From positions 1 to 9,572 of the forward strand of contig DASYQV010000312.1 in the NCBI GenBank assembly GCA_036005125.1: a DNA stretch of 9,572 nucleotides, given 5' to 3'. Positions 1 through 6,228 of the stretch are shown here, in pieces. The DNA is from DASYQV01 sp036005125 (GTDB lineage Bacteria; Acidobacteriota; Vicinamibacteria; Vicinamibacterales; UBA2999). A program made the translations under genes and the position numbers. Position 1 is the first letter of the stretch, and the number at the start of each line of letters is the position of its first letter. The notes below the pieces were generated by a model. It was not told the origin of the DNA. It saw nothing but the letters and a program-made list of their open reading frames with translations, and did not search any database.

Positions 1-1349
1 GCGCGGTACGTGTTCACCCAGACCGTGCCCGCCTGGAGACGGTCCGCCATGAGGAACGCCCGGCGCATGTTCTGCGTCCACACTCCGGCCGCAAGACCGT
101 ACGCCACGTCGTTGCCGATCGCTATCGCCTCCTCCTCGTCATCGAACGGGATCACCGAGAGCACGGGACCGAAGACTTCCTCCTGCGCAATGCGCATGCG
201 GTTGTGCACGTTCTCGAAGATCGTCGGCTCGACGAACCAGCCCGCGCCACATTCCGGGCGGGTCGCGCGTGCGCCGCCGAGAACCGGCGTCGCGCCTTCG
301 GACTTCGCGATGTCGATGTACTTCAGGACCTTCTCGAACTGCGGCCTGGTGGTGATCGGGCCGACCTGCGTCTCCATCTCCATCGGGTTGCCCATCCGCG
401 CGGTCTTCGCCATCGCCACCACTTTCTCCACGAGCTCATCGTGGATGGCGCGCTGCACGAGCAGCCGGGAACCGGCGATGCACGTCTGACCGCTGGCGGC
501 GAAAATCCCCGAGATGACGCCTTTGACGGCATTGTCGATGTCCGCATCGTCGAACACGATGTTCGGCGACTTGCCGCCGAGCTCCATGCTGACGCGCTTG
601 AGCCCGCGGGCGGCCAGCTCGTAGATCTTCTGTCCCGTCACGTCCGATCCGGTGAACGCCACCTTCGCTACGTGCGGGTGCTCGACGAGCGGTGCGCCCA
701 CATCGGCGCCAAATCCCGTGACCACGTTGACCACGCCAGACGGAATGCCGGCCCTGTCGACGAGCTTCATGAACTCGAGGATCGACGCCGACGTGAACTC
801 CGACGGCTTGATCACCAACGTGTTGCCCGCGGCGAGCGCCGGGGCGAGCTTCCATGCGGCGAGCATCAGCGGCGAGTTCCAGGGCACGATCGCCGCGATC
901 ACGCCGAGGGGCTCGTAGCGGGTGTAGTTGAACGTGTTGGCCTTGTCGGTGGGGATGACTGCGCCTTCGATCTTGTCGGCCAACCCGGCGTAGTAGTAGA
1001 ACCACTGCGGGATGTACGAGGTCTGCGCGCTCATTTCGGCGTAGAGCTTGCCGTTGTCGCGCACTTCGATCTCGGCGAGCCTCTTCGCCTCCTCCGCGAC
1101 CAGATCTCCGAGGCGTCTGAGGAGCGCGCCTCGGGCCGATGGCGTGAGCTTCGGCCACTCACCGGACGTGAAGGCTTTGCGCGCGGCTTCCACCGCCCGA
1201 TCCACGTCAGCGCTGCTGCCGCGTGGAATGAGCGCCCAGGGGCTTCCCGTATAGGGATCCTCGCTCTCGAAGTACTCACCGGAGGCGGCCTCGACCCACT
1301 CGCCTCCGACGTGCATCTTGTACTGGCTCAGTGCCGGCGTCGTAATCAT
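1..1349 (-). CDS. NAD(P)-dependent aldehyde dehydrogenase (3' end cut by window edge)
   Basis: This enzyme should oxidise an aldehyde to the carboxylic acid with NAD(P)+ in the cytoplasm. The 449 visible residues cover almost the whole family fold (usual length about 480-500); the last 30-50 residues lie outside the window. Visible motifs, in order, are the cofactor-binding PWNSP, the KPSE segment, FTGS, the general base Glu256 in MELGGKSP, the nucleophile Cys290 in GQTCIAGSR, and QEEVFGPV near the end. The Glu-Cys spacing of 34 matches the family. The ATG at 1347-1349 sits inside an ATGA overlap with the MaoC-like gene upstream and has a GGAGGA Shine-Dalgarno about 7 nt before it, so the two are probably translationally coupled. 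The substrate cannot be read from sequence. The N-terminal half resembles the broad betaine-aldehyde/semialdehyde dehydrogenase group. Family assignment is very sure; substrate is unknown. Confidence 0.96.
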   Translation of the reverse strand, partial: MITTPALSQYKMHVGGEWVEAASGEYFESEDPYTGSPWALIPRGSSADVDRAVEAARKAFTSGEWPKLTPSARGALLRRLGDLVAEEAKRLAEIEVRDNGKLYAEMSAQTSYIPQWFYYYAGLADKIEGAVIPTDKANTFNYTRYEPLGVIAAIVPWNSPLMLAAWKLAPALAAGNTLVIKPSEFTSASILEFMKLVDRAGIPSGVVNVVTGFGADVGAPLVEHPHVAKVAFTGSDVTGQKIYELAARGLKRVSMELGGKSPNIVFDDADIDNAVKGVISGIFAASGQTCIAGSRLLVQRAIHDELVEKVVAMAKTARMGNPMEMETQVGPITTRPQFEKVLKYIDIAKSEGATPVLGGARATRPECGAGWFVEPTIFENVHNRMRIAQEEVFGPVLSVIPFDDEEEAIAIGNDVAYGLAAGVWTQNMRRAFLMADRLQAGTVWVNTYR

Positions 1350-1864
1350 GCGGTAGTCCTCCGGAGGCGCGCCGTCTCGGGAACATGGCCCCGCTTGTAG
1401 ACCATGAACGTGCGCTTGAACTCGATCACCGGGACCCCATCCTGGTTGAATCCGGTCGTCTTCACGCGCACGATCCCGACGTTCGAGCGCGACCTCGACT
1501 CGCGGATCTCGAGCACCTCGCTCTGAGAATAGATCGTGTCGCCCTCGAAAACGGGATTCGGCAATCGCACCTCGTCCCAGCCGAGGTTCGCCATGGCATT
1601 CTGCGAAATGTCCACGACGGACTGTCCCGTGACGAGCGCCAGCGTGAAGGTCGAATCCACCAGCGGCCGGCCGAATTCCGTCCGGCTCGCATATGCGTGG
1701 TCGAAGTGGATGGGATTGGTATTCTGCGTCAACAGGGTGAACCAGATGTTGTCCGCGGCAATCACGGTCCGCCCCAGGGGATGCTGATAGACGTCTCCCA
1801 CGGTGAAATCTTCATACAGGCGTCCGGTCCAACCTTCCTTGATCGCCACGCCGTGTCTTCTCAC
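1346..1864 (-). CDS. MaoC-family (hot-dog fold) dehydratase/hydratase
   Basis: A single-domain MaoC-like protein of 172 residues, the normal length for a stand-alone (R)-enoyl-CoA hydratase-type subunit. Visible features are the N-terminal strand region GRLYEDFTVGDVY (14-26), the active-site helix TQNTNPIHFDHAYA (46-59), FGRPLVDSTFTLAL (64-77), NPVFEGDTIYSQSEV (103-117) and the final strand FKRTFMVYKRG. The family signature is D-x-N-P-x-H; here the catalytic His53 is present but the Asp position is Asn48, so water addition or elimination may follow a variant mechanism or substrate. The reading frame opens with GTG (1862-1864) in a GTGA overlap with the cupin stop. A second GTG five codons later (1847-1849) is an equally possible start. 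Its 3' end overlaps the aldehyde dehydrogenase start by 4 bp. Known relatives act on CoA thioesters in fatty-acid, itaconate or mesaconyl-CoA metabolism; which applies here is unknown. Confidence 0.9.
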   Translation of the reverse strand: MRRHGVAIKEGWTGRLYEDFTVGDVYQHPLGRTVIAADNIWFTLLTQNTNPIHFDHAYASRTEFGRPLVDSTFTLALVTGQSVVDISQNAMANLGWDEVRLPNPVFEGDTIYSQSEVLEIRESRSRSNVGIVRVKTTGFNQDGVPVIEFKRTFMVYKRGHVPETARLRRTTA

Positions 1865-2433
1865 TTCCTCAGCGCCGGGTGAACGTATCCCGCGGGCAGG
1901 AGGTGGTCGATATCCGGACGGATGCTCAAATACGTCACGTGATCGGCGATCTCCGCAAATCCGTGGGGAACGCCGGCAGGAATGATCACGATGTCGCCGG
2001 TCGAGACCGGCCGCCGGTGGCCGCCCTGCACGACGCCCGTGATGGTCGGACCGACCAGCACCTTCACGAGGTCACCATCAGCGGGAAATGATTTCGGCTG
2101 AAGGATCGTCCCTCCCGTGACGAGCATCCCGGAGCCCGAGACCACGTAGTACACCTCGGTGACCTGTGCATGCGCCAGGGCTGTCACGCTGCCGGTGTCC
2201 TTGGTGGCGGAGCGATGCAGGATACCAACCGCGACGTTGTACTTGCCGAGATCCACCACCTTCATCTGACGGTCGATGCCGCCCCCGTCCTTCCCGACGT
2301 ACTTCAGGACGGTTTGAATGTCGGCGCTGGTGATGTCAATCGCCGAGGCCGGAGGAGGCGCCGATTGCGACCACGTTGACGCCGATGACAGCGCGATCAG
2401 CAGGATCAGGGCCGCCAGGGTGCTTTTCTGCAT
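1861..2433 (-). CDS. Exported single-domain cupin protein
   Basis: A 190-residue protein with an N-terminal signal peptide (MQKSTLAALILLIALSSAS, then a polar cleavage region near SQS) and one cupin beta-barrel. Cupin motif 1 is AHAQVTEVYYVVSGSG (87-102): His88, Glu93 and Gly100 fit the metal-binding pattern, but the second His of the HxH pair is Gln90. Motif 2 is GDIVIIPAGVPHGF (146-159) with its ligand His157. I chose the ATG at 2431-2433 because an AAGGGA Shine-Dalgarno lies 7 nt upstream and because it puts the signal peptide at the N terminus; an in-frame ATG 18 nt earlier (2449-2451) has no ribosome site. It is first in the operon with the MaoC-like and aldehyde dehydrogenase genes. Its location outside the cytoplasm contrasts with the cytoplasmic enzymes downstream. 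It could bind a small ligand or act as a metal enzyme; function is unassigned. Confidence 0.88.
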   Translation of the reverse strand: MQKSTLAALILLIALSSASTWSQSAPPPASAIDITSADIQTVLKYVGKDGGGIDRQMKVVDLGKYNVAVGILHRSATKDTGSVTALAHAQVTEVYYVVSGSGMLVTGGTILQPKSFPADGDLVKVLVGPTITGVVQGGHRRPVSTGDIVIIPAGVPHGFAEIADHVTYLSIRPDIDHLLPAGYVHPALRK

Positions 2434-2440
2434 CGCTGTA

Positions 2441-2446
2441 TCCCTT
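2441..2446 (-). promoter_or_regulatory. Shine-Dalgarno that fixes the cupin start
   Basis: Read on the minus strand this is AAGGGA, 7 nt before the ATG at 2431-2433. It supports that start over the longer frame opening at 2451, whose upstream sequence shows no purine-rich ribosome site. Confidence 0.6.
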
Positions 2447-2470
2447 CGCATGCGCAGAGAGCGTGTCGGG

Positions 2471-2476
2471 AATATA
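2471..2476 (-). promoter_or_regulatory. Possible -10 box of the cupin/MaoC/aldehyde dehydrogenase operon
   Basis: Minus-strand TATATT about 38 nt upstream of the cupin start, in an otherwise GC-rich stretch. No good -35 hexamer lies 16-18 nt further upstream, so this is only a candidate. An alternative is that transcription starts farther upstream. Confidence 0.25.
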
Positions 2477-2548
2477 CACCGAGGCCGGGACAGGAGATAG
2501 CAGGCAGGAGGTAGGAGCTGGAAGTGCAGGATGGCGACTGCGGAGAGC

Positions 2549-2678
2549 GCGGAGACGATTCAAACGCCGAGATCGCCGAGTACACAGAGAATATTCTGAG
2601 GAAAAGCGAAAACTCTGCGGGCTCGGCGCTCTCGGCGTTTGAATTCGTCTCTGCGGGCCTCTGATCTCGGCGTTGAAA
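2549..2678. repeat. Imperfect 32/33-bp inverted repeat with a third partial copy
   Basis: The left arm is 2549-2580 and the right arm 2622-2654. Aligned as reverse complements they differ by two substitutions and one inserted base. The loop of 41 nt carries its own palindrome, AGAATATTCT (2588-2597). A third, shorter inverted copy of the core (ttcaaacgccgagatc, one base missing) is at 2663-2678. The core word cgccgag occurs twice in the left arm alone. The element fills the gap between the phosphoesterase stop and the cupin start, both on the minus strand. It could form a large cruciform or RNA hairpin that ends phosphoesterase transcription, but no T-run follows. It resembles a dispersed REP-like chromosomal repeat. 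No transposase or target-site duplication is visible, so I do not call it an insertion sequence. Confidence 0.75.
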
Positions 2679-2712
2679 CCGGTCCCGGCGCCCTCTTCCG
2701 CCTCCGCGGCCT

Positions 2713-3609
2713 CTACTTGCGAGCGGCCGGCGTTGCCGTTACCGCCGGTTTCCCGTCGGGCGTCGTGGCGCGGTGGACGATGCCCGAGTCGATGGTCGTC
2801 GCCTTGTCGGAGATGGTCTGGAAGTACAGCTCGTCGCCCGCAATCTCGATCAGCATGAACGTGTAGCCCTGATCGAAGCCTTTCTCCTTGAGGTCGCTCT
2901 CGTTGATGTTGCCGCGGCGGAGCTTGGCCGAGTTGCCGGCGATGAAGTACGCCACGCCCTTCTGCGGCTTGATGCGCTCGTAGAAATGTTCGTGTCCCGT
3001 GAATACGACGTTGACGCCGTGCTTCACGAAGCGCGGCTCGAGCTGTTCCCGCAGGACGTCATTCGACCCGTGCGTCTCGCCAGACGAGTAGAGGGGGTGG
3101 TGAAAGAAGCAGATCTTCCAGTCCGAGCCGCTCGCCGTCAGCTCCTTCTCGAGCCAATCGAGCTGCTTCTGATCCATGTAGTTGCTGTCCAGCGCGAAGA
3201 TCCGCACGCCCGCCTTCGGTTTGAACGTGTAGTATTTCTCGCCGCTCATGTTGAACGGCTTGTAGAAGCGCTGGCTCGGATCGTCGTGGTTGCCGAGCGC
3301 CGCGTAGAACTTCACCCCCGCATCGAGCAGCGGTTTGTACGGTTCCTCGAACTTCTTGACGAAGTCGCTGGGATTGTCGGCGCCGTACATGTTGTCGCCC
3401 ATCATCAGGACGAACTGAAATGGGAACTGGGCGCGTGAGGCAGTGAGTTGCCGGGCGACGTCGCGCTGGTGCGAGTCACCGGTTCCCGTATCGCCGATGA
3501 TCGCGAAGCGGAGCGACCCCTCCTTCATCGGCAGCTTCAGCGTGATCCCTTCCGCGAAGGGAGTGATCGTCAACGCGAGCACGAATATCGAGACGAACAG
3601 CCGCTGCAT
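2713..3609 (-). CDS. Exported calcineurin-like metallophosphoesterase (purple acid phosphatase-like)
   Basis: A 298-residue enzyme of the calcineurin-like dimetal phosphoesterase superfamily, likely periplasmic. An N-terminal signal peptide (MQRLFVSIFVLALTITPFAEG) is followed by all five metal-site motifs, numbered from the GTG one codon upstream: GDTG (40-43), GDNMYG (72-77), GNHD (107-110), FFHHP (169-173) and GHEHFYER (206-213). The spacing and the GHEHFYER ending are like the tartrate-resistant/purple acid phosphatase branch. Such enzymes hydrolyse phosphomonoesters, or diesters, with Fe/Zn/Mn. The frame opens with GTG (3610-3612) immediately before ATG (3607-3609). The GGAGG at 3615-3619 is 5 nt from the ATG and only 2 nt from the GTG, so I use the ATG. 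It lies 15 nt downstream of the 203-residue exported protein and is probably its operon partner. The C-terminal tail is Ala/Thr/Pro-rich and probably disordered. Substrate unknown. Confidence 0.95.
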   Translation of the reverse strand: MQRLFVSIFVLALTITPFAEGITLKLPMKEGSLRFAIIGDTGTGDSHQRDVARQLTASRAQFPFQFVLMMGDNMYGADNPSDFVKKFEEPYKPLLDAGVKFYAALGNHDDPSQRFYKPFNMSGEKYYTFKPKAGVRIFALDSNYMDQKQLDWLEKELTASGSDWKICFFHHPLYSSGETHGSNDVLREQLEPRFVKHGVNVVFTGHEHFYERIKPQKGVAYFIAGNSAKLRRGNINESDLKEKGFDQGYTFMLIEIAGDELYFQTISDKATTIDSGIVHRATTPDGKPAVTATPAARK

Positions 3610-3614
3610 CACAA

Positions 3615-3619
3615 CCTCC
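3615..3619 (-). promoter_or_regulatory. Shine-Dalgarno deciding between two adjacent phosphoesterase starts
   Basis: Minus-strand GGAGG. It is 5 nt from the ATG at 3607-3609 and 2 nt from the GTG at 3610-3612, which favours the ATG. It lies in the short gap after the stop of the upstream gene. Confidence 0.6.
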
Positions 3620-3624
3620 CTCGG

Positions 3625-4236
3625 CTATTGAATGGCGTTCGGAATGTAGTCGACGATGAGGTTGGCGTCGACGTCGCGCAGCAGAAGGGCCTTACCGACG
3701 ATCCGGTAGTCGACCTGCGGCGGCAACTGGGGCAGCCGCTCCAGCAGATTGGGTGGAACCGTCGATAACGGCGCAGCCTCAGGGTAATGCGTGTTGACCT
3801 TTAGAGGAACAACCGCAGGCGACGGCGCATCGTCCTTGATCACCTTCTTGGTCTCGCGTGCGTCGGGACCTTTCAGCTCCGGATACATGAGCTGCTTGAA
3901 CTTCCTGGACACGGCCGGCGTGAAGATATCCCCCCGCCTGGCGCCCGTGCGGGCCGACTGAATCGTATCGGCCAATACTTGCTGAGCCGCTTTGATCTTG
4001 GCGGTGTCGGTCGTCTCCTTCAGTGGCGGCGACTTCTTCGCGGCCTTCTTGTGCAGCTCGACGTACTGCTCGACTCGGTGCTTGAAGTCCTGGAGCACGA
4101 GCGCGTCGGGATTCGCTTTGGTCGGGCGCGTCGTGCCCTTGGCCGACTTCAGCGTGGACTGCTCGGACTGCGCGGCACCGGCGCTCAGCACTATGACGAG
4201 CGCAACCAGGCCCATGCCCCGGTTGAGCTGTGGCAT
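3625..4236 (-). CDS. Exported protein of unknown function, upstream partner of the phosphoesterase
   Basis: I do not recognise a named domain. The 203 residues start with a signal peptide (hydrophobic core 9-18, probable cleavage after AAQS at about 24). A Lys/Thr-rich linker follows, then a mostly helical, lysine-rich middle (about 46-120, with FKHRVEQYVELHKKAAKK at 51-68), a Pro-rich stretch (136-174), and a beta-like C terminus VDYRIVGKALLLRDVDANLIVDYI (175-198). The last segment, ending in hydrophobic strands after an invariant-looking R187-D188 pair, is the part most likely to be conserved. Start ATG 4234-4236 is well supported: AGGAGG lies 7 nt upstream. It is first in a two-gene unit with the metallophosphoesterase, so a shared periplasmic role is plausible but unproven. 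Confidence 0.85.
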   Translation of the reverse strand: MPQLNRGMGLVALVIVLSAGAAQSEQSTLKSAKGTTRPTKANPDALVLQDFKHRVEQYVELHKKAAKKSPPLKETTDTAKIKAAQQVLADTIQSARTGARRGDIFTPAVSRKFKQLMYPELKGPDARETKKVIKDDAPSPAVVPLKVNTHYPEAAPLSTVPPNLLERLPQLPPQVDYRIVGKALLLRDVDANLIVDYIPNAIQ

Positions 4237-4315
4237 ATGGACGCCTCCTGTAACGTCGATATGACGCGTCCATAATTCGTGCCGCCTCTATTGCGTACAT
4301 ACGTCTGTGTCCGTA

Positions 4316-4337
4316 GGCCGCATCTTTAGATGCGGCC
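4316..4337. repeat. Perfect 10-bp inverted repeat (hairpin) between genes
   Basis: ggccgcatct (4316-4325) and agatgcggcc (4328-4337) are exact reverse complements around a TT. Flanking bases add a competing outer pair, cgtaggc (4312-4318) with gcctacg (4347-4353), sharing three bases with the inner left arm. It lies just past the stop of the propeller-like gene and upstream of the 203-residue protein gene, both minus. It could be a terminator for the former, but no T-run follows on the minus strand. A regulator-binding operator for the downstream operon is the alternative. Confidence 0.65.
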
Positions 4338-4363
4338 CAGTGGCGTGCCTACGTACGGCGGCG

Positions 4364-5248
4364 TTATTGAGGAAAGGTACAGTCGAGACGTGCGAGAGTG
4401 CCCGGTCGGGAATGCCCTCCTCCTTCCCCGACGAGGTACACCGTGTGATCGGCGCCAATCGCGATCCCCTCGCCCTGCCGCTCGCGCAACCCGCGAAGAT
4501 CGACGTGCCTGGCGTCCTGCCAGCGTCCGGCCACGAGCTCGTCAGCGCGGAAAAACAGGATCGCCTCGTGGGACCGAAGCGCAATCCAGTGGCCGTCGGG
4601 AGAAGCAGCGGCCCCGGTGATGCGGTCGCCCCACTTCGCCTTGCGAGCGTCGCGCGGGCTGCCGACACGTTCGAGCCGCACCGTCGTGCCGGAGCGCAAG
4701 GCCGACGGGAATCGATAGAGCGCAACCGGTCCTGTGTTTCCTTTCGTCACGATGAACCAACCGGCGTCGGTGACGAAGAACGCCTCCGCATCGTGCGGGC
4801 CGTCCGGATACGTGGCGCGAAAGACTTCTGCGGCCGCGGTCGAGGCATCCCGTGGTGATGGCTCGGGGACGCGGTAGATCGTGACATGGCTTCGCGTGGC
4901 GTTGTTGTCCCCGATGTCGGCGACGTAGATGCACGAGCCGGCAGGACAGGGGCCCACCGCAATATCTTCCCAGTCGTCGATGGCCGCGCCGGCAACACGA
5001 ACCTTGCCCTTCACGGCACCGGACGGGTCGAGCGCGAAGAGCAGAGGTTTACCGGAGTCGTTGACCGCCCAGAGCACACCGCTCGATAGACGACTCACCG
5101 CGACACCGCTCGCTTCGGGCAGCTCACCGAGCGCCAACGGCCCGGCAGCAACCCGGCATGATGTCGAATCGCCACGAGTGGGACCCGCGAGCGTGACGAC
5201 GCACGCGACGCCCGCCGCAAGCAAGCTGTTCATTGAATGCTTCTTCAT
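4364..5248 (-). CDS. Exported beta-propeller-like protein of unknown function
   Basis: About 294 residues with an N-terminal signal peptide (MKKHSMNSLLAAGVACVVTLAG, then GPTRGD). Repeated blade-like segments follow: SGVLWAVNDSG (about 56-66), DDWEDIAVG (91-99), IYVADIGDNNATR (107-119), YPDGPHDAEAF (147-157), WFIVTKGN (164-171), ITGAAASPDG and EGIAIGADHTVYLV near the end. The acidic turns WEDIA and DIGDNN and the pair H152-D153 could bind a metal such as calcium. This pattern is familiar from uncharacterised secreted proteins with a six-bladed propeller fold; no catalytic role is known to me. Two start codons fit the signal peptide: ATG 5246-5248 (used) and ATG 5231-5233, which has a weak AGAAG 6 nt upstream. 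The frame itself extends to 5302 but that would bury the signal peptide. Divergent from the barrel gene, 122 nt away. Confidence 0.82.
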   Translation of the reverse strand: MKKHSMNSLLAAGVACVVTLAGPTRGDSTSCRVAAGPLALGELPEASGVAVSRLSSGVLWAVNDSGKPLLFALDPSGAVKGKVRVAGAAIDDWEDIAVGPCPAGSCIYVADIGDNNATRSHVTIYRVPEPSPRDASTAAAEVFRATYPDGPHDAEAFFVTDAGWFIVTKGNTGPVALYRFPSALRSGTTVRLERVGSPRDARKAKWGDRITGAAASPDGHWIALRSHEAILFFRADELVAGRWQDARHVDLRGLRERQGEGIAIGADHTVYLVGEGGGHSRPGTLARLDCTFPQ

Positions 5249-5370
5249 GTGACTTGTGGGCGACCGGCGAGCATCAACCGTGCCGAGCCGGCGCCCGATC
5301 ATGTAGTGGCCGATCCAGCGCCGGCCTGCCGATACACGAGCGTATGCTGCGACGAGAGGTTCAGGTCAGC

Positions 5371-6135
5371 ATGGCAACCACACGGAGATTGACTTCGCAT
5401 CGAGCAGCGACCTTCGCCGCCTCAATCGTCATCCTCGCCGTGACCGCTCCGGCATCCGCGGAATGGACCGCCGGGGTCTTCGCAGGCGGATGCACGACAG
5501 GGGATACGTCCCTGACGCTCGTTCAGCCCGCCTCCGGCACGAGCGTCACGTTCGATCCGGTCCACTACCGCTCGGCATCGTTTGAAATGCCGATCTACTA
5601 CGGCTATCGCGTCGGCGCGTTCCTCGCCCCGCGCTGGCTCGGCATCGAGGGCGAGTTGATTCATATGAAGGTCATCGCCGACACGGCACGCGTGAGCCGC
5701 GCGGAAGGCACTGTTGGCGGACAGGCCGTCGCGGGACCACGCGCGATTGATTCCGTACTCGAGCGCTTCTCGATCACGCACGGCGTCAACCTGCTGCTCG
5801 CCAACGTCGTGGTCCGCCGCGTGGGCAACGCCGTGTCATCGGCTCGAGCGCCGCGGTGGATGCTGGTGGGTCGAATAGGCGCGGGCGCCTCGATCCCTCA
5901 TCCCGAAAGTACTTCAGGAGGTGTGAGCCTCGAACGGTACGAGTGGGGCGCGTTCAGCATGCAAGGCGCTGCCGCAGCCGAGGCGCGCATCGCGGGCCCG
6001 CTCTATGTGTCAGGCGAGTACAAGCTCACGCGCACCGTTCAGGATGTGACGATTGCGGGAGGGTCGGCTCGCACGCCGCTCGTCACGCATCACGTCGCCG
6101 CCGGGCTCACGCTTCATCTGGGCTTCCCGGATTGA
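5371..6135 (+). CDS. Probable outer-membrane beta-barrel protein
   Basis: A 254-residue protein with a signal peptide ending at ASA-EW (cleavage after about residue 30). Amphipathic strands follow, alternating hydrophobic and small/polar residues: EWTAGVFAGG, MPIYYGYRVGAFL, LGIEGELIHMKV, GVNLLLANVVVRRV, RWMLVGRIGAGASIP, MQGAAAAEARIA, LYVSGEYKLTRTV and the last strand HHVAAGLTLHLGF, typical of small 8-10-stranded porin-like barrels. No enzyme motif is seen. It does not end in the classical terminal Phe; LGFPD carries it two residues in. I chose ATG 5371 because the signal peptide starts there and an AGG lies a few bases upstream; in-frame starts at 5233 and 5344 add a non-signal leader. It is monocistronic, divergent from the propeller-like gene and convergent with the glycosyltransferase gene. 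Confidence 0.82.
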   Translation: MATTRRLTSHRAATFAASIVILAVTAPASAEWTAGVFAGGCTTGDTSLTLVQPASGTSVTFDPVHYRSASFEMPIYYGYRVGAFLAPRWLGIEGELIHMKVIADTARVSRAEGTVGGQAVAGPRAIDSVLERFSITHGVNLLLANVVVRRVGNAVSSARAPRWMLVGRIGAGASIPHPESTSGGVSLERYEWGAFSMQGAAAAEARIAGPLYVSGEYKLTRTVQDVTIAGGSARTPLVTHHVAAGLTLHLGFPD

Positions 6136-6144
6136 CGAATTTTC

Positions 6145-6228
6145 GATTCGTGATTCTTGATTCTTGATTCTTGATTCTCGATTGCCGGGCGGCTCATTCG
6201 GTAAATCAAGAATCAAGAATCATGAATC
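6145..6228. repeat. Hairpin made of 7-bp tandem repeats between convergent genes
   Basis: From 6145 the left arm repeats gattcNt about every 7 bp (starts 6145, 6152, 6159, 6166, 6173, 6180). The right arm 6204-6228 is the reverse complement of 6145-6169 with one mismatch in 25. A 34-nt spacer with the last left-arm repeats lies between. It starts 9 nt after the barrel gene stop, and its right edge touches the glycosyltransferase stop (6227-6229). The position fits a two-way transcription terminator. The period also allows several registers of pairing. It is AT-rich compared with both neighbours. Confidence 0.8.

Noticed and set aside
436..1158. 240-codon minus-strand frame in another phase inside the aldehyde dehydrogenase
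   Set aside because: Arg-rich out-of-frame shadow; the correct frame is open to the window edge and carries the motifs.
204..1400. 398-codon plus-strand frame opposite the aldehyde dehydrogenase
   Set aside because: Arg/His/Asp-rich composition with no domain; it is the antisense shadow of a clear dehydrogenase frame with all catalytic motifs.
2549..2654. Insertion sequence ends
   Set aside because: The arms are close together with no transposase and no target duplication; better described as a palindromic repeat.
2773..3438. 221-codon plus-strand frame opposite the phosphoesterase
   Set aside because: Antisense shadow without ribosome site or domain; the opposite strand has five metal-site motifs.
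6145..6228. CRISPR-like array
   Set aside because: Period is 7 bp with no spacers; the arms are inverted copies.
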